A DNA stretch of 64,000 bases from Allosphingosinicella sp042666435 (GTDB taxonomy: Bacteria > Pseudomonadota > Alphaproteobacteria > Sphingomonadales > Sphingomonadaceae). The notes below the pieces were generated by a model. The model worked only from the letters and a program-made list of their open reading frames with translations. It had not been told where the DNA came from and searched no databases. Below, one piece after another: positions 33,470 through 42,606 of this stretch. The DNA lies in the NCBI RefSeq assembly GCF_042666435.1, contig NZ_JBHTDC010000001.1:1364001-1428000 (forward strand). Direction: 5' to 3'. Within the stretch, counting starts at the first letter, position 1. The number at the start of each line of letters is the position of its first letter. A program made the translations under genes and the position numbers.

Positions 33470-34420
33470 ATGACCGACGATCATGCGCGCACCCGTGCCG
33501 GCCTCCTGCTGGGGCTCGGCGCCTATTTGCTGTGGGGCGTGCTTCCGCTCTATTTCAAGGCGCTCGCCAGCCTGCTGCCGACCGAGATCGTCGCCCACCG
33601 GATCATCTGGTCGCTGATCTTCCTGGCAGTGCTCGCCACTTTATGGCGGCGCTGGCCGGGCATCGGCGCCGGCCTCCGCTCGCCGCGCCTCATGGCGATC
33701 CTGGCGCTGACCGCGACCCTGATCGCGGCCAACTGGCTCATCTACGTCTGGGCGGTGCTCAACGGACACGTGCTGGAGGGCAGCCTCGGTTACTATCTCA
33801 ACCCCCTGGTCAACGTGCTGCTCGGCGTCGTGCTGCTCAAGGAGAAATTGACCCGGGCGCAGATGGCGGCGGTGGGGCTGGCGGCGGCCGGCGTCGCGGT
33901 GCTCGCGTTCGGCGCCGGCGACGCCTTGTGGATCAGCCTCGCGCTCGCGGCGAGCTTCGCCTCCTACGGATTCCTGCGCAAGGTGGCGCCGGTCGAATCG
34001 CTGGAGGGGCTTTCGATCGAGACCGCCTTGCTTGCGCCGGTGGCGCTCGGCTGGGTGCTCTGGCTGGAAGGGACTGGACAGGGCGGCCTCGGCGCCGATG
34101 CGATGACGACGACCTTGCTGGTGCTGGCCGGCGCCGCGACCGCCATCCCGCTCCTGCTATTCACCGCGGCGGCGAAAAGGCTGCCTTATTCGACGCTGGG
34201 CTTCCTCCAATATGTCGCGCCGTCGATCCAGTTCCTGCTCGCCGTGCTGGTGTTCGGGGAGGAACTGACCAGCGCGCATCTCGCCTGTTTCGGCGCGATC
34301 TGGGCGGCGCTGATTATCTTCGCCTGGGAGGGGTTCCGCACCGGCCGGGCGGCGGCGCGGACCCGGCGCGCCCAGGCGGACAAAGCCGCCGCTTGCGTCG
34401 AGCCGTGCAGCGTTCCATGA
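33470..34420 (+). CDS. rarD: EamA family transporter, RarD type
   Basis: 316 residues, ten hydrophobic segments arranged as two EamA repeats. The RarD pattern is recognisable from GLGAYLLWGVLPLYFK, VAHRIIWSL, YVWAVLNGHVLEGSLGYYLNPLVNVLLG and PYSTLGFLQYVAPS. It is an inner-membrane drug/metabolite exporter; the substrate is not established (originally linked to chloramphenicol sensitivity in Pseudomonas). Confidence 0.93.
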   Translation: MTDDHARTRAGLLLGLGAYLLWGVLPLYFKALASLLPTEIVAHRIIWSLIFLAVLATLWRRWPGIGAGLRSPRLMAILALTATLIAANWLIYVWAVLNGHVLEGSLGYYLNPLVNVLLGVVLLKEKLTRAQMAAVGLAAAGVAVLAFGAGDALWISLALAASFASYGFLRKVAPVESLEGLSIETALLAPVALGWVLWLEGTGQGGLGADAMTTTLLVLAGAATAIPLLLFTAAAKRLPYSTLGFLQYVAPSIQFLLAVLVFGEELTSAHLACFGAIWAALIIFAWEGFRTGRAAARTRRAQADKAAACVEPCSVP

Positions 34421-34427
34421 TGGGCGA

Positions 34428-34649
34428 ATGCTGAACCTCGTCTCCATCTTCATCGGCGCGGTCGCCCTGCTGCTCGCGATCATCGCCTTCGTGCCCCTGC
34501 TCGGCTGGGCCAACTGGCTGATCATCCCATTGGCGCTGGTCGGCGCCGGGATCGGAGTCATCTCGAAGCAGAAGAGCGGACGCAATCTCAACCTGTTGGT
34601 CATCGTGATCGGGATCCTCCGCCTGATGCTCGGCGGCGGCATCATCTGA
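34428..34649 (+). CDS. Small two-helix membrane protein
   Basis: 73 residues with hydrophobic segments at the N-terminus (VSIFIGAVALLLAIIAF), in the middle (LIIPLALVGAGIGVI) and at the C-terminus. It begins seven bases after rarD and ends three bases before the convergent next gene. No family recognised; the good codon usage and tight packing support it. Confidence 0.65.
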   Translation: MLNLVSIFIGAVALLLAIIAFVPLLGWANWLIIPLALVGAGIGVISKQKSGRNLNLLVIVIGILRLMLGGGII

Positions 34650-34652
34650 ACC

Positions 34653-35285
34653 CTATCGGCCGGGCGGCTCCTGTCGCGCGTAGCGGAGCGTCGTCCCCTT
34701 CCAGTCCACGTCCAGGCCCTCCGCGGTGATCGCGGCCGGCACCGCCTGGAAGTCGGCCTTGCCGACATCGTTGGCCTCGAACCGGAAGCGAAGCGCGGTG
34801 ACGTCCTCGGCGACGGGAAAGCGCTCGGAGACGAAGCCGTAAATCTCGCTGCCGAGGAACATCGCCACGATCCTGCGCGCCGGATCGGGCTCGAAACGAT
34901 ATTCGCCGCCTTGGATGAAGCCCGACTCCCGGCTGCCGTCGGAATATTCCGCGGCCACGTCGAGATTGCCGGCGGGTTTTCCGCGGTCGTTCGTCACTTC
35001 GATCCGAAGGCCGGGGATATCGCTGTCGCCGGCTCCTGTCTGGATGAAGCGGGGCGGCACCACCGGGGGGTCGCTGGTGAGGACGAGCCGGTCGCCGTGC
35101 CGCGTCCAGCGCCCCTCGCCGACAAGATCGAGCGCGCCTTGCGAAAAGCCCCACTGGAATCGGTCGCCGGGCCCCAGGATCAAGGTCGAGGCCGTCTCCG
35201 GCATGTCGAGCTGATAAATGCCCTCGACCGTGGCCACGGCCGGCGAGACGGCGAGCCATGCGGCCGCGAGCACGGCCCCGGTCAT
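34653..35285 (-). CDS. Secreted hypothetical protein
   Basis: 210 residues with a signal peptide (GAVLAAAWLAVSPAVA). The mature protein is beta-rich: IYQLDMPETASTLILGPGDRFQW, a RWTRHGDRLVL strand and VEVTN-like segments, ending in WKGTTLRYARQEPPG. The pattern of a small lipocalin-like or immunoglobulin-like barrel is possible but unproven. Its start overlaps the stop of the hybrid kinase gene by four bases, so it belongs to the TonB receptor/YfiR/kinase operon as its last gene. Confidence 0.75.
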   Translation of the reverse strand: MTGAVLAAAWLAVSPAVATVEGIYQLDMPETASTLILGPGDRFQWGFSQGALDLVGEGRWTRHGDRLVLTSDPPVVPPRFIQTGAGDSDIPGLRIEVTNDRGKPAGNLDVAAEYSDGSRESGFIQGGEYRFEPDPARRIVAMFLGSEIYGFVSERFPVAEDVTALRFRFEANDVGKADFQAVPAAITAEGLDVDWKGTTLRYARQEPPGR

Positions 35286-37030
35286 GACCCATCCTCCTTC
35301 GGCCGCATCGCCTCGCCGAGGGCGGCGGCGATGGTTTCGAGGCGGTAGGGTTTGTAAACGACCGGCAGACCGCCGCTGCCCGAAGTGGCGATGCGGTCGC
35401 TGAAGCCGGTGGTGAGGATGACCGGAAGCTCCGGGCGCTGCTCGTGGAGCCGCTCGGCAAGCTCGAGGCCGCTCATCTCCGGCATGACGACATCGGTGAA
35501 GACGGCGTCGATCCGCGCCTCGGCGGCGAGGCGGAGCGCCTCCGCGCCCGATCGGGCGCGGATGACGGTGTGGCCGAGCTCCCCAAGCAATGTCTCGGCG
35601 AAGGCGCCGACATCCTCATTGTCGTCGACGACGAGGACGCAGCCGGTAGCGGCGCAGGTCCGCACCTGCTGCTCGCGCGCCGCTTCGCCGGTCGCCGCCT
35701 CGCGCTCGCTGCATGGAAGGAGGATGGTGATCGTGCTGCCTTCTCCCGCCACGCTGTCGATGAACACGTCGCCTCCCGACTGGGTAGCGAATCCATAGAC
35801 CTGGCTGAGGCCGAGGCCTGTGCCCTTGCCGACGCCCTTGGTGGTGAAGAAGGGTTCGAACACCCGCGCCTGCGTCTCCGGGTCTATGCCCTCGCCGGTA
35901 TCGGAGATCGCCAGCAGGAGCGCCCGTCCCCGTTCCGCATTTTCCTCCGCGTCGGTCGTGCGAATGGTGAGGGTGCCGCCGTCGGGCATGGCGTCGCGGG
36001 CGTTGACGGCGATGTTGAGGACGGCCGATTCGAGCTGGGTCGGATCGACCTCCGCCGGACACAAATCGGACGCCAGGTCGAGACTGATCTGGATTCGCTC
36101 GCCGAGCGTGCGATCGAGCAGATCGGCCATGCCGAGTATCTGCTCGTTGAGGTCGAGCACCTCGGGCCGCAGCGGCTGGCGACGGGCGAAGGCGAGGAGC
36201 TGGCTGGTGAGCGCGGCGGCGCGGCCCGCCGTTTGGGCGATCGCACCGGCGAAGCGGATGCGCGTTTCCTCCGTCAGGTTCGGGCGCTGGAGGATATCGG
36301 CCGAGCCCTGAATCACGGTTAGCAGATTGTTGAAGTCGTGCGCGATGCCGCCGGTGAGCTGGCCCAGCGCCTGCATCTTCTGCGCCTGGCGAAGCTGCTC
36401 CTCGGCCTTGGCGCGCTCCTCGATCTGGATCTCCAGCTCGCGATTCGCCTCGGCAAGCGCGCTCGCGCGCTCGGCCAGCTCGCGATTGACCCGGCGAAGC
36501 GCGGTATGGGCGATGCCGAGCACGCCCACCACCAAGGCCGTCATGACGACGAACAGCGCGATCAGCGCATAGCGCGTGAGCCTCCGCGACAGCGGCTCGG
36601 GAACGACCGACAGGCTGACCGTGCCGATTCTCGTCCCGTCCCGAGCGACCGGCGCGGCGGCAATCGCGATGCTGCCCTCGGGCGGCAGGATTTCGGCGAG
36701 CGTGGGAGGCAATGTCGTCCCCGACCGCTGGAATCCGGCGAACAAAACGCCCTCCCCGTCATAGACGGCGGCGGACCGGATTTGCGGGTTCACGCGCAAT
36801 GCGTTGACCGATTCCTGGGCGGCCGCGGCATCGGCGAAATCGAGCGCGGCGGTGACGCTGGCGGCGAGTATCTCGGCCTGGACCCGCGCCTCCCTGACCT
36901 TCTGCTCGCGATAGGCGCTCTCGCTCTGGAAGATGATGCCGAGCCCGGCCAGCAGCAGCAAGGCGGCCATCAGGCCGGCGGCGGCCGGGACCGATCGCCA
37001 GCCCCGGGCGAGGCGGTTGAACGGCCTCAC
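35282..37030 (-). CDS. Hybrid sensor histidine kinase/response regulator
   Basis: 582 residues. N-terminal transmembrane helix (about 15-34), a CHASE8-like extracytoplasmic domain, a second transmembrane helix (about 152-172), a coiled linker, HisKA with His231 in GGIAHDFNN, HATPase with NARDAMPDGG, DTGEGID and GTGLGL, and a C-terminal receiver domain with phospho-acceptor Asp513 in VFTDVVMPEMSG. It transfers phosphate internally to its own receiver; no output domain or partner is visible nearby. The operon mate YfiR and the TonB receptor suggest that it reads an extracellular or periplasmic ligand. Confidence 0.92.
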   Translation of the reverse strand: MRPFNRLARGWRSVPAAAGLMAALLLLAGLGIIFQSESAYREQKVREARVQAEILAASVTAALDFADAAAAQESVNALRVNPQIRSAAVYDGEGVLFAGFQRSGTTLPPTLAEILPPEGSIAIAAAPVARDGTRIGTVSLSVVPEPLSRRLTRYALIALFVVMTALVVGVLGIAHTALRRVNRELAERASALAEANRELEIQIEERAKAEEQLRQAQKMQALGQLTGGIAHDFNNLLTVIQGSADILQRPNLTEETRIRFAGAIAQTAGRAAALTSQLLAFARRQPLRPEVLDLNEQILGMADLLDRTLGERIQISLDLASDLCPAEVDPTQLESAVLNIAVNARDAMPDGGTLTIRTTDAEENAERGRALLLAISDTGEGIDPETQARVFEPFFTTKGVGKGTGLGLSQVYGFATQSGGDVFIDSVAGEGSTITILLPCSEREAATGEAAREQQVRTCAATGCVLVVDDNEDVGAFAETLLGELGHTVIRARSGAEALRLAAEARIDAVFTDVVMPEMSGLELAERLHEQRPELPVILTTGFSDRIATSGSGGLPVVYKPYRLETIAAALGEAMRPKEDGS

Positions 37031-37587
37031 GAACTCTGCCTCACGCTGAGCGCGATGCCGAGCAGCCGTGAGCTGATCGAAAGATGGCTGCGCGCGGCCG
37101 AGACGGCGTCGACATGGAATCCGACGCGGCCGTCGACGATCGCGAAATGGACCATGCCGCGCGCCGAACCGTCGCGGGCATCGGTAACGGTCAGCACCGG
37201 CTTGTCGCGCAGGCCGGCCAGCAGCTGCGCGGTGGACCGTCCCGTCCGGCCGCGCACGAAGGCGATATGGCAGTTCGAGGCGCCGTCGACGCCGGCAAGT
37301 CGGCGCACGACCACCGGATTGTCGCCGATGCGCTGCCCCGCCACAGCATCGTCAATCACCTCGCCGAAGGGATCGCTGCCGATGATGCACAATTGGATCG
37401 GCGTGCCCGCCGCCGGTCGCGCCCCGGGTGGCCATTCGACGTAGCGGGCGAACTTGGGAAGAAAGGCCGCCTTGACGGAGGTTTCGAGCGGCTGCGCCGA
37501 AACCGGCTGCGCGAGAGCGAGCAGGAGCAGGCCCGGAAGCATCCGGGTTGCCGTTCCCCGGAGGACAGAGGCGAAGCGCGTCGCCAT
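37027..37587 (-). CDS. YfiR family periplasmic protein
   Basis: 186 residues with a signal peptide (MLPGLLLLALAQPVSA) and the YfiR pattern: VKAAFLPKFARYVEWPPGA, LCIIGSDPFGEVID, CHIAFVR, VLTVTDA and MVHFAIVDGRVGFHVD with the final LSISSRLL. In Pseudomonas YfiR sits in the periplasm and restrains the diguanylate cyclase YfiN. Here the partner downstream is a histidine kinase with a similar CHASE-type sensor, so it may regulate that instead. Overlaps by four bases with the kinase and by one with the receptor gene. Confidence 0.9.
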   Translation of the reverse strand: MATRFASVLRGTATRMLPGLLLLALAQPVSAQPLETSVKAAFLPKFARYVEWPPGARPAAGTPIQLCIIGSDPFGEVIDDAVAGQRIGDNPVVVRRLAGVDGASNCHIAFVRGRTGRSTAQLLAGLRDKPVLTVTDARDGSARGMVHFAIVDGRVGFHVDAVSAARSHLSISSRLLGIALSVRQSS

Positions 37588-39482
37588 CAGAACAGGATTC
37601 GCGTCCCGGCGTGGAGGCTGCGCTCGATACGCTGCGAGCGCTCGGGCTCGCCGCTTTCCTCGTGCGATGCGTGGAGCAGGTTGCGGCCCGCCACATAGAG
37701 CTCAAGATTGTCGCTAACGCGCCAGCCCAGGCGGGCGTCGGCCTCGACGTAGCTGTCGACGCGCGGACGCTCCAGATCGTCGACGGTGCGCAGGCCGACG
37801 TCGAGCTGGACGTTGTCGGCGACATCCATCTGGGAACGAACGAGGATCCTGAAATCGGGATCGTTGCCGGCCGATTCTCCGCCGGTGATGTCGATATGGC
37901 CGTCCTTTACCTTGAACGACTTGCCGAGGGTGGCGAGGCCTAACTTCATCCGCCACCAGGAGGCGACCTGTTGGGTGGCCCAGGCTTCGATGCCGTAGCT
38001 GTGGCCCTTGAGGCTGTTGCCGAGCATGATCGGAAGCCCGCCGTCGGGCGCGAATTCGGTTGTGCGCAGATCGTCGTAGATATTGTAGAAGAGCGAGACG
38101 GAGAGGGTGGTGGTGTCGGTCGGCTGTCCGCGATAGCCGGCCTCGATGGCCGTCAGTTTTTCGGACTGGAAGCTGGTGGCGGGCGCCAGGATCGGCAGCG
38201 CCTGAAGGTCGCGGTCGATCCGCGAGGGTGTGCGGACGGCCCGCGACACCGCCGACCAGAGCAGCACATCCTCGCTCGGCTGCCAGGCGAGCCGAAGGTT
38301 CGGAAGCACTTGCACCCCGGCGGACGACGACCGTTCGAGCTTGACCCCCGCCGTCAGCGTCAGCCGTTCGCCGAGCGCGACCTGGTCCTGGGCGAAGGCG
38401 TTGATGATCCACAGCCGCTCGCGTTCGGGATCGAGGACGAAGGGGTTGAGCCGGTTGATGAAGGCGTCGCGGGTCGTGCGCACGCCGGCGCCGAGCACGA
38501 AATCGTGCCGCCCGGCGGAGCCGCTATACTGGGCCTCGACGTCGAAGGTCTGGAGGGCGTCGCGCACCAGCACGAAGCGGCGGTTGAAATTGTCATAATA
38601 AGCTTGGAGCCGGAACGAGGAATCGTCGTCGATCCGGCGCGTCCAGCGGGCGAGCAAATTATGGCCCTTCTCGCCGTCGCCGCGGAAGATGTCGGTGCGG
38701 GTGTCGAATATGTCCCCTTGCAGGGTGAAGGCGTTGTCCGCCGAGCCCAGATCCGTGCGGAAGCCGGCCTGGAAGCCGGATGAGGCATCGTCTATGTCCG
38801 GCCCGGCGCCGTCGGGCTGGTCGCCGCGACGGGAATAATTGCCGTAGATCCGCATGGCGCCGTCGCCGACCGGGAAGCCGTAGCGCAGTGCGGCGGTGCC
38901 CTCGTTGGCGGCGAGCGTCCCGCGCGCGAGGCCGCCCAGCGTGTCCACGGCGTTCTTGGTCGTGATGTTGATGACGCCATTCACCGCATTGGGGCCAAAC
39001 AACGTCCCGCCGGGGCCGCTCACCACTTCGATCTGTTCGATATCCTCCATCACCGGGGAATGGAGTTCCCAGAAGATCGCGGAGAAAAGCGGCGTGTAGA
39101 TGCTGCGGCCGTCGATCAGCGCGAGCATCTTGTTGGCGGTCTCATAGCCGTTGAAGCCGCGCGCGCTGATCGCATATTGGCGCGAATCGATCTGCTGCAG
39201 CTGGAGATTGGGCGCCAGTCGCAGCGCTTCCGGCAGCGATGTCGCCGACGAGCGCAGGATATCCTCGTTGGTGATGACGTAGATCGCGGCCGGCGCTTCG
39301 CTCAGCGGCTCCGGCCGTTTCGAAACCGACGTGACCTGGACCTGCGCCAGCTCCTCGATCGACAAATCGCGGAGCTCGGCCACGCTCTGCGCCGCGCCGG
39401 CAGAAGGGATCGAAGCGGCGCTCCCCGCCAGAAGAAACGCCACCGCCGCGCGGCGCATCTGTGCGGCCTTAATCGAATGCAT
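37587..39482 (-). CDS. TonB-dependent outer membrane receptor
   Basis: 631 residues. Signal peptide in MRRAAVAFLLAGSAASIPSA, plug domain at about 30-160 (LEALRLAPNLQLQQIDSR, SARGFNGY, IEVVSGPGGTLFGPNAVNGVINITTK), then a beta-barrel ending in a phenylalanine (RILF), as expected for BAM-dependent insertion. It imports a substrate via TonB; the family branch resembles receptors linked to YfiR and hybrid kinases, whose ligands are unknown. The start may also be the second ATG at 39458. Confidence 0.9.
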   Translation of the reverse strand: MHSIKAAQMRRAAVAFLLAGSAASIPSAGAAQSVAELRDLSIEELAQVQVTSVSKRPEPLSEAPAAIYVITNEDILRSSATSLPEALRLAPNLQLQQIDSRQYAISARGFNGYETANKMLALIDGRSIYTPLFSAIFWELHSPVMEDIEQIEVVSGPGGTLFGPNAVNGVINITTKNAVDTLGGLARGTLAANEGTAALRYGFPVGDGAMRIYGNYSRRGDQPDGAGPDIDDASSGFQAGFRTDLGSADNAFTLQGDIFDTRTDIFRGDGEKGHNLLARWTRRIDDDSSFRLQAYYDNFNRRFVLVRDALQTFDVEAQYSGSAGRHDFVLGAGVRTTRDAFINRLNPFVLDPERERLWIINAFAQDQVALGERLTLTAGVKLERSSSAGVQVLPNLRLAWQPSEDVLLWSAVSRAVRTPSRIDRDLQALPILAPATSFQSEKLTAIEAGYRGQPTDTTTLSVSLFYNIYDDLRTTEFAPDGGLPIMLGNSLKGHSYGIEAWATQQVASWWRMKLGLATLGKSFKVKDGHIDITGGESAGNDPDFRILVRSQMDVADNVQLDVGLRTVDDLERPRVDSYVEADARLGWRVSDNLELYVAGRNLLHASHEESGEPERSQRIERSLHAGTRILF

Positions 39483-39699
39483 CGGATTCAGAATCCCCCG
39501 GACAGGCGTTCGCCCGCCCCATGCGAACGAGCCCATCCGCCATAAGCAACCCGGCAATGCGCAATTCGTTGCTTCCCCGATATATTTTCCCTTCGGCCAC
39601 TTTAGCGCGGAAAATTGGAGCAAGGGAAGTTTCGCCTAGGCGGCTTGCGCGATCGGCCGGGAAATCCGATGGTCGCGCGTCAGCGAAGGGAAGCCGCTT

Positions 39700-40296
39700 A
39701 TGTCCCGCGACGAGCGCATCGATGCCTATATCGCCCGCCAGGCCAATTTCGCGCGGCCAATCCTCGAGCATCTGCGGGCGGCGGTCCACGCGGCCTGCCC
39801 CTCATGCGAGGAGACGCTGAAATGGAGCGCGCCCACCTTCATGTACGGCAAGGAGCAACTGGCGATGATGGCCGCGTTCAAGGCGCACGCGACCTTCGGC
39901 TTCTGGAAAGGCAGCCTGGTCGTCGGCGAGAATGACCGGCAGACGAGCGCGATGGGTCAGTTCGGCCGGCTGACCTCTGTCGCCGACCTTCCCGACGACG
40001 AGACGCTGCACACGCTGATCCGGAAGGCCATGGCGCTGACCGATGCCGGCGTGAAGCCCGCTCGCGCCAAGCATCCCAAGCCGCCGATCGCCGTTCCCGA
40101 CGACCTGCGCGCGGCGCTCGACGCAGAGTCCAAGGCGTCGGCGACCTTCGACGCCTTTCCGCCAGGCGCGCGGCGCGACTATCTCGAATGGATCACCGAG
40201 GCGAAGCAGGCGGCGACGCGCGACAAGCGCATCGCCCAGGCGGTGGAATGGATGGCCGAAGGCAAGAAGCGCAACTGGAAGTATGAGAAGTGTTGA
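39700..40296 (+). CDS. DUF1801/YdeI-OmdA domain protein
   Basis: 198 residues. An N-terminal DUF1801 region (ILEHLRAAVHAACPSCEETLKWSAPTF) is followed by the C-terminal OmdA/bacteriocin-protection module (PPGARRDYLEWITEAKQAATRDKRIAQAVEWMAEGK in the family pattern). Proteins of this type are cytoplasmic and linked to stress or peptide tolerance, without a defined reaction. Divergent from the TonB receptor gene. Confidence 0.87.
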   Translation: MSRDERIDAYIARQANFARPILEHLRAAVHAACPSCEETLKWSAPTFMYGKEQLAMMAAFKAHATFGFWKGSLVVGENDRQTSAMGQFGRLTSVADLPDDETLHTLIRKAMALTDAGVKPARAKHPKPPIAVPDDLRAALDAESKASATFDAFPPGARRDYLEWITEAKQAATRDKRIAQAVEWMAEGKKRNWKYEKC

Positions 40297-40336
40297 AACG
40301 CCATTGAGCCTTGATCGCGCCCGCGTCGGGGACCAC

Positions 40337-40918
40337 ATGGAACCCATGCTGATCCAGACCGAACCGACGCCCAATCCGGCGACCCTCAAATTCCTGCCTG
40401 GCGAGACCGTGATGAGCGGCGGGACGCGCGATTTCGCGACGCCGGAGGAAGCCGAAGCCTCACCGCTCGCCGAGGCGATCTTTTCGACCGGCGATGTCGA
40501 CGGCGTGTTCTTCGGCCGCGACTTCATTTCCGTGACCGCCGCGCCGAGCGTCGAATGGCGGGATCTCAAACTGCAGATACTGAGCGTTCTGCTCGATCAT
40601 TTCTCGAGCGGCGCGCCCCTGTTCAAGCCGGGCAGCGCAGGCGGCATCGCGGTCGCGCCCGCTTTGGCGATGGACGACAATCCCGAGGATGCGGAGGTCG
40701 TCGCCCAGATCAAGGAGCTGGTCGAAACGCGAGTCCGGCCGGCGGTCGCCCAGGACGGCGGCGACATCGTCTATCGCGGCTTCCAGGGCGGCACCGTCTT
40801 CCTGGCGCTGCACGGCGCCTGCTCGGGCTGCCCGTCGTCGACGATGACGTTGAAGCAGGGCATCGAAAGCCTGCTCAAACATTATGTGCCCGAGGTTGAA
40901 GCCGTCGAAGCGGTCTAG
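40337..40918 (+). CDS. NifU family Fe-S cluster scaffold/carrier (Nfu1-like)
   Basis: About 193 residues. Two domains: an N-terminal Nfu_N domain (MLIQTEPTPNPATLKFLPG, FFGRDFISVT) and the C-terminal NifU domain with VRPAVAQDGGDIVYRGF and the cluster cysteines in CSGCPSS. The domain order equals mitochondrial NFU1, which delivers 4Fe-4S clusters to target enzymes such as lipoyl synthase. The ATG at 40346 is an equally good start. Heads a row of translation and Fe-S maintenance genes. Confidence 0.93.
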   Translation: MEPMLIQTEPTPNPATLKFLPGETVMSGGTRDFATPEEAEASPLAEAIFSTGDVDGVFFGRDFISVTAAPSVEWRDLKLQILSVLLDHFSSGAPLFKPGSAGGIAVAPALAMDDNPEDAEVVAQIKELVETRVRPAVAQDGGDIVYRGFQGGTVFLALHGACSGCPSSTMTLKQGIESLLKHYVPEVEAVEAV

Positions 40919-40924
40919 GCGGCG

Positions 40925-41524
40925 ATGCTGCTGGCGATCGACAGCACGACCGCCGCCTGCTCGACCGCGCTCGTCGATGGCGAGCGCCTGATCGACGAAC
41001 GGCACGAACTGGTCGGCCGCGGCCATGCCGAGCGGCTGATGCCGATGATCGACGAGATGCTCGCGGGGAGGCGCCCTCTCGGCATCCTCGTCGATTGCGG
41101 GCCAGGCAGCTTCACCGGCGTCCGCGTCGGCCTTGCCGCGGCGCACGGCCTGGCGATCGGCTGGGGGATTCCCCTTTACGGTTATTCGGCCATGGCCCTG
41201 GTCGCGACCGGCGAACCGGCCGATCAATTCGCGGTTGCGCTGGAGGGCGGACATGGGCAGCTTTTCGTGCAAAGCTATGGCCGTGAACCGCTCCAGTCCC
41301 GCGACCCCCTTCGCTCGCTGCCGCCGCAGGAAGCGGCCGCGGCGATATCGGCGCGACTCGTCCTGGGCTCGGGCGCGGAGGCGCTGGTGAAGGCGCGAGG
41401 CTTCGGGGAGGCGAAGGCCGCGGAGCTTCGCGCGGCCAATGCGCGCCGGCTTCCGGCGGCCCTGCGAAGCCTTCCCCCCAAGCCGATCTACGGCCGCGCG
41501 CCCGACGCCAAGCCGATGCCATGA
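40925..41524 (+). CDS. tsaB: tRNA threonylcarbamoyladenosine complex dimerisation subunit TsaB
   Basis: 199 residues of the actin-like ASKHA fold: MLLAIDSTTAACSTALV, the RHELVGRGHAERLMPMI region and DCGPGSFTGVRVGLAAAHGLA. TsaB pairs with TsaD to place t6A at position 37 of ANN-decoding tRNAs. It overlaps rimI by four bases (ATGA), the usual tsaB-rimI arrangement. Confidence 0.93.
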   Translation: MLLAIDSTTAACSTALVDGERLIDERHELVGRGHAERLMPMIDEMLAGRRPLGILVDCGPGSFTGVRVGLAAAHGLAIGWGIPLYGYSAMALVATGEPADQFAVALEGGHGQLFVQSYGREPLQSRDPLRSLPPQEAAAAISARLVLGSGAEALVKARGFGEAKAAELRAANARRLPAALRSLPPKPIYGRAPDAKPMP

Positions 41525-41994
41525 CGCCCCCCGAGGTCAGCATCGCGGAAGGCGGCATCCTCGATCTCGATTCGGTGATGCGCGTCATGGACGATAGTTT
41601 CGACCCCGCTTTCGGCGAAGCCTGGACGGCACCCCAATGCGCCGGCCTGATGCCGATGCCGGGCGTGTGGCTGAGCCTTGCCCGCGCCGGCGACGAAGTC
41701 GTCGGGTTCGCGCTTGGCCGATTCGTCGTCAACGAGGCCGAATTGCTGCTGCTGGCGATCAAGCGAGATGCGCAGGGACGGGGCATCGGGCAGTCGCTGC
41801 TCGACCGGTTCATCTCGATCGCCACGTCGCGCGGAGCCGAGCGGCTCCACCTTGAGGTCCGCGAAGGAAATCATGCAGTTAAGCTTTACTCCCGGGCGGG
41901 GTTTATCGAAGTCGGCCGGCGCGGCGGCTATTATAGCGGCCGCGACGGACAGGTTTACGACGCCCTGACGCTCGCCAGATCCGCGGCGCCATAA
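41521..41994 (+). CDS. rimI: GNAT acetyltransferase, RimI-like
   Basis: 157 residues with the GNAT acetyl-CoA loop RDAQGRGIGQSLLDRF and ERLHLEVREGNHAVKLYSRAGF, where EVREGN and the YSRAGF turn are typical of RimI, which acetylates the N-terminal alanine of ribosomal protein S18. Position directly after tsaB supports RimI over other GNATs; substrate is inferred from context. Confidence 0.88.
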   Translation: MTPPEVSIAEGGILDLDSVMRVMDDSFDPAFGEAWTAPQCAGLMPMPGVWLSLARAGDEVVGFALGRFVVNEAELLLLAIKRDAQGRGIGQSLLDRFISIATSRGAERLHLEVREGNHAVKLYSRAGFIEVGRRGGYYSGRDGQVYDALTLARSAAP

Positions 41995-42111
41995 TCCAGA
42001 CTCCCTCGCGTCCTCCGGAATTTCGCTTGTAAAACGGGCCGGAAGGGACGATTTGCGCCCGCAGGACCAGTTCCCCCAGCAACATCTATTCGGAGGCTCG
42101 ACAGGCTGACC

Positions 42112-42534
42112 ATGGAAAATAGCGACAACATGAATGAAATTCTTGTCACGCTGACCGCTGACATCGTGTCCGCGCATGTGAGCAACAACAGCGTGGCGGT
42201 GAACGATCTTCCGACGCTGATCCAGAACGTGCACGGCGCCCTTTCCGGACTTGGAGCGCGCGAGGAAGTGCCGGAAGTGAAGCAGGAACCGGCGGTTTCA
42301 ATCCGCTCTTCGGTGAAACCGGACTATATCGTCTGCCTCGAGGACGGCAAGAAACTGAAGATGCTGAAGCGCCATCTGATGACCCATTATCAGATGACGC
42401 CGGACGAATACCGCCAGAAGTGGAACCTCAACGCCGACTATCCGATGGTCGCGCCCAACTATGCCGAGCAGCGCCGCGCGCTGGCCAAGAAGATCGGGCT
42501 CGGCACCAAGCGCCGGCGGACCGCGAGGAAGTAA
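42112..42534 (+). CDS. MucR/Ros family transcriptional regulator
   Basis: 140 residues. The DNA-binding domain is at about 60-135: DYIVCLEDGKKLKMLKRHLMTHYQMTPDEYRQKW and KKIGLGTKR in the family pattern. The two histidines of the zinc site are present, but only one cysteine; the second is replaced by aspartate (CLEDG), a variant known in this family. MucR proteins are global repressors that bind AT-rich promoter DNA in alphaproteobacteria. Confidence 0.93.
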   Translation: MENSDNMNEILVTLTADIVSAHVSNNSVAVNDLPTLIQNVHGALSGLGAREEVPEVKQEPAVSIRSSVKPDYIVCLEDGKKLKMLKRHLMTHYQMTPDEYRQKWNLNADYPMVAPNYAEQRRALAKKIGLGTKRRRTARK

Positions 42535-42542
42535 GCCATTGC

Positions 42543-42568
42543 GCCGGGGCTCCTGAGCGGGCCCCGGC
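42543..42568 (+). terminator. Candidate terminator after the MucR gene
   Basis: Eight-base stem GCCGGGGC / GCCCCGGC with a ten-base loop, nine bases after the stop codon. The T-content that follows (CGCTTTG) is low, so it may only slow transcription. Confidence 0.45.
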
Positions 42569-42606
42569 CGCTTTGACCTCCCCGCTTTATTGGCTAAAGC
42601 CACGAC

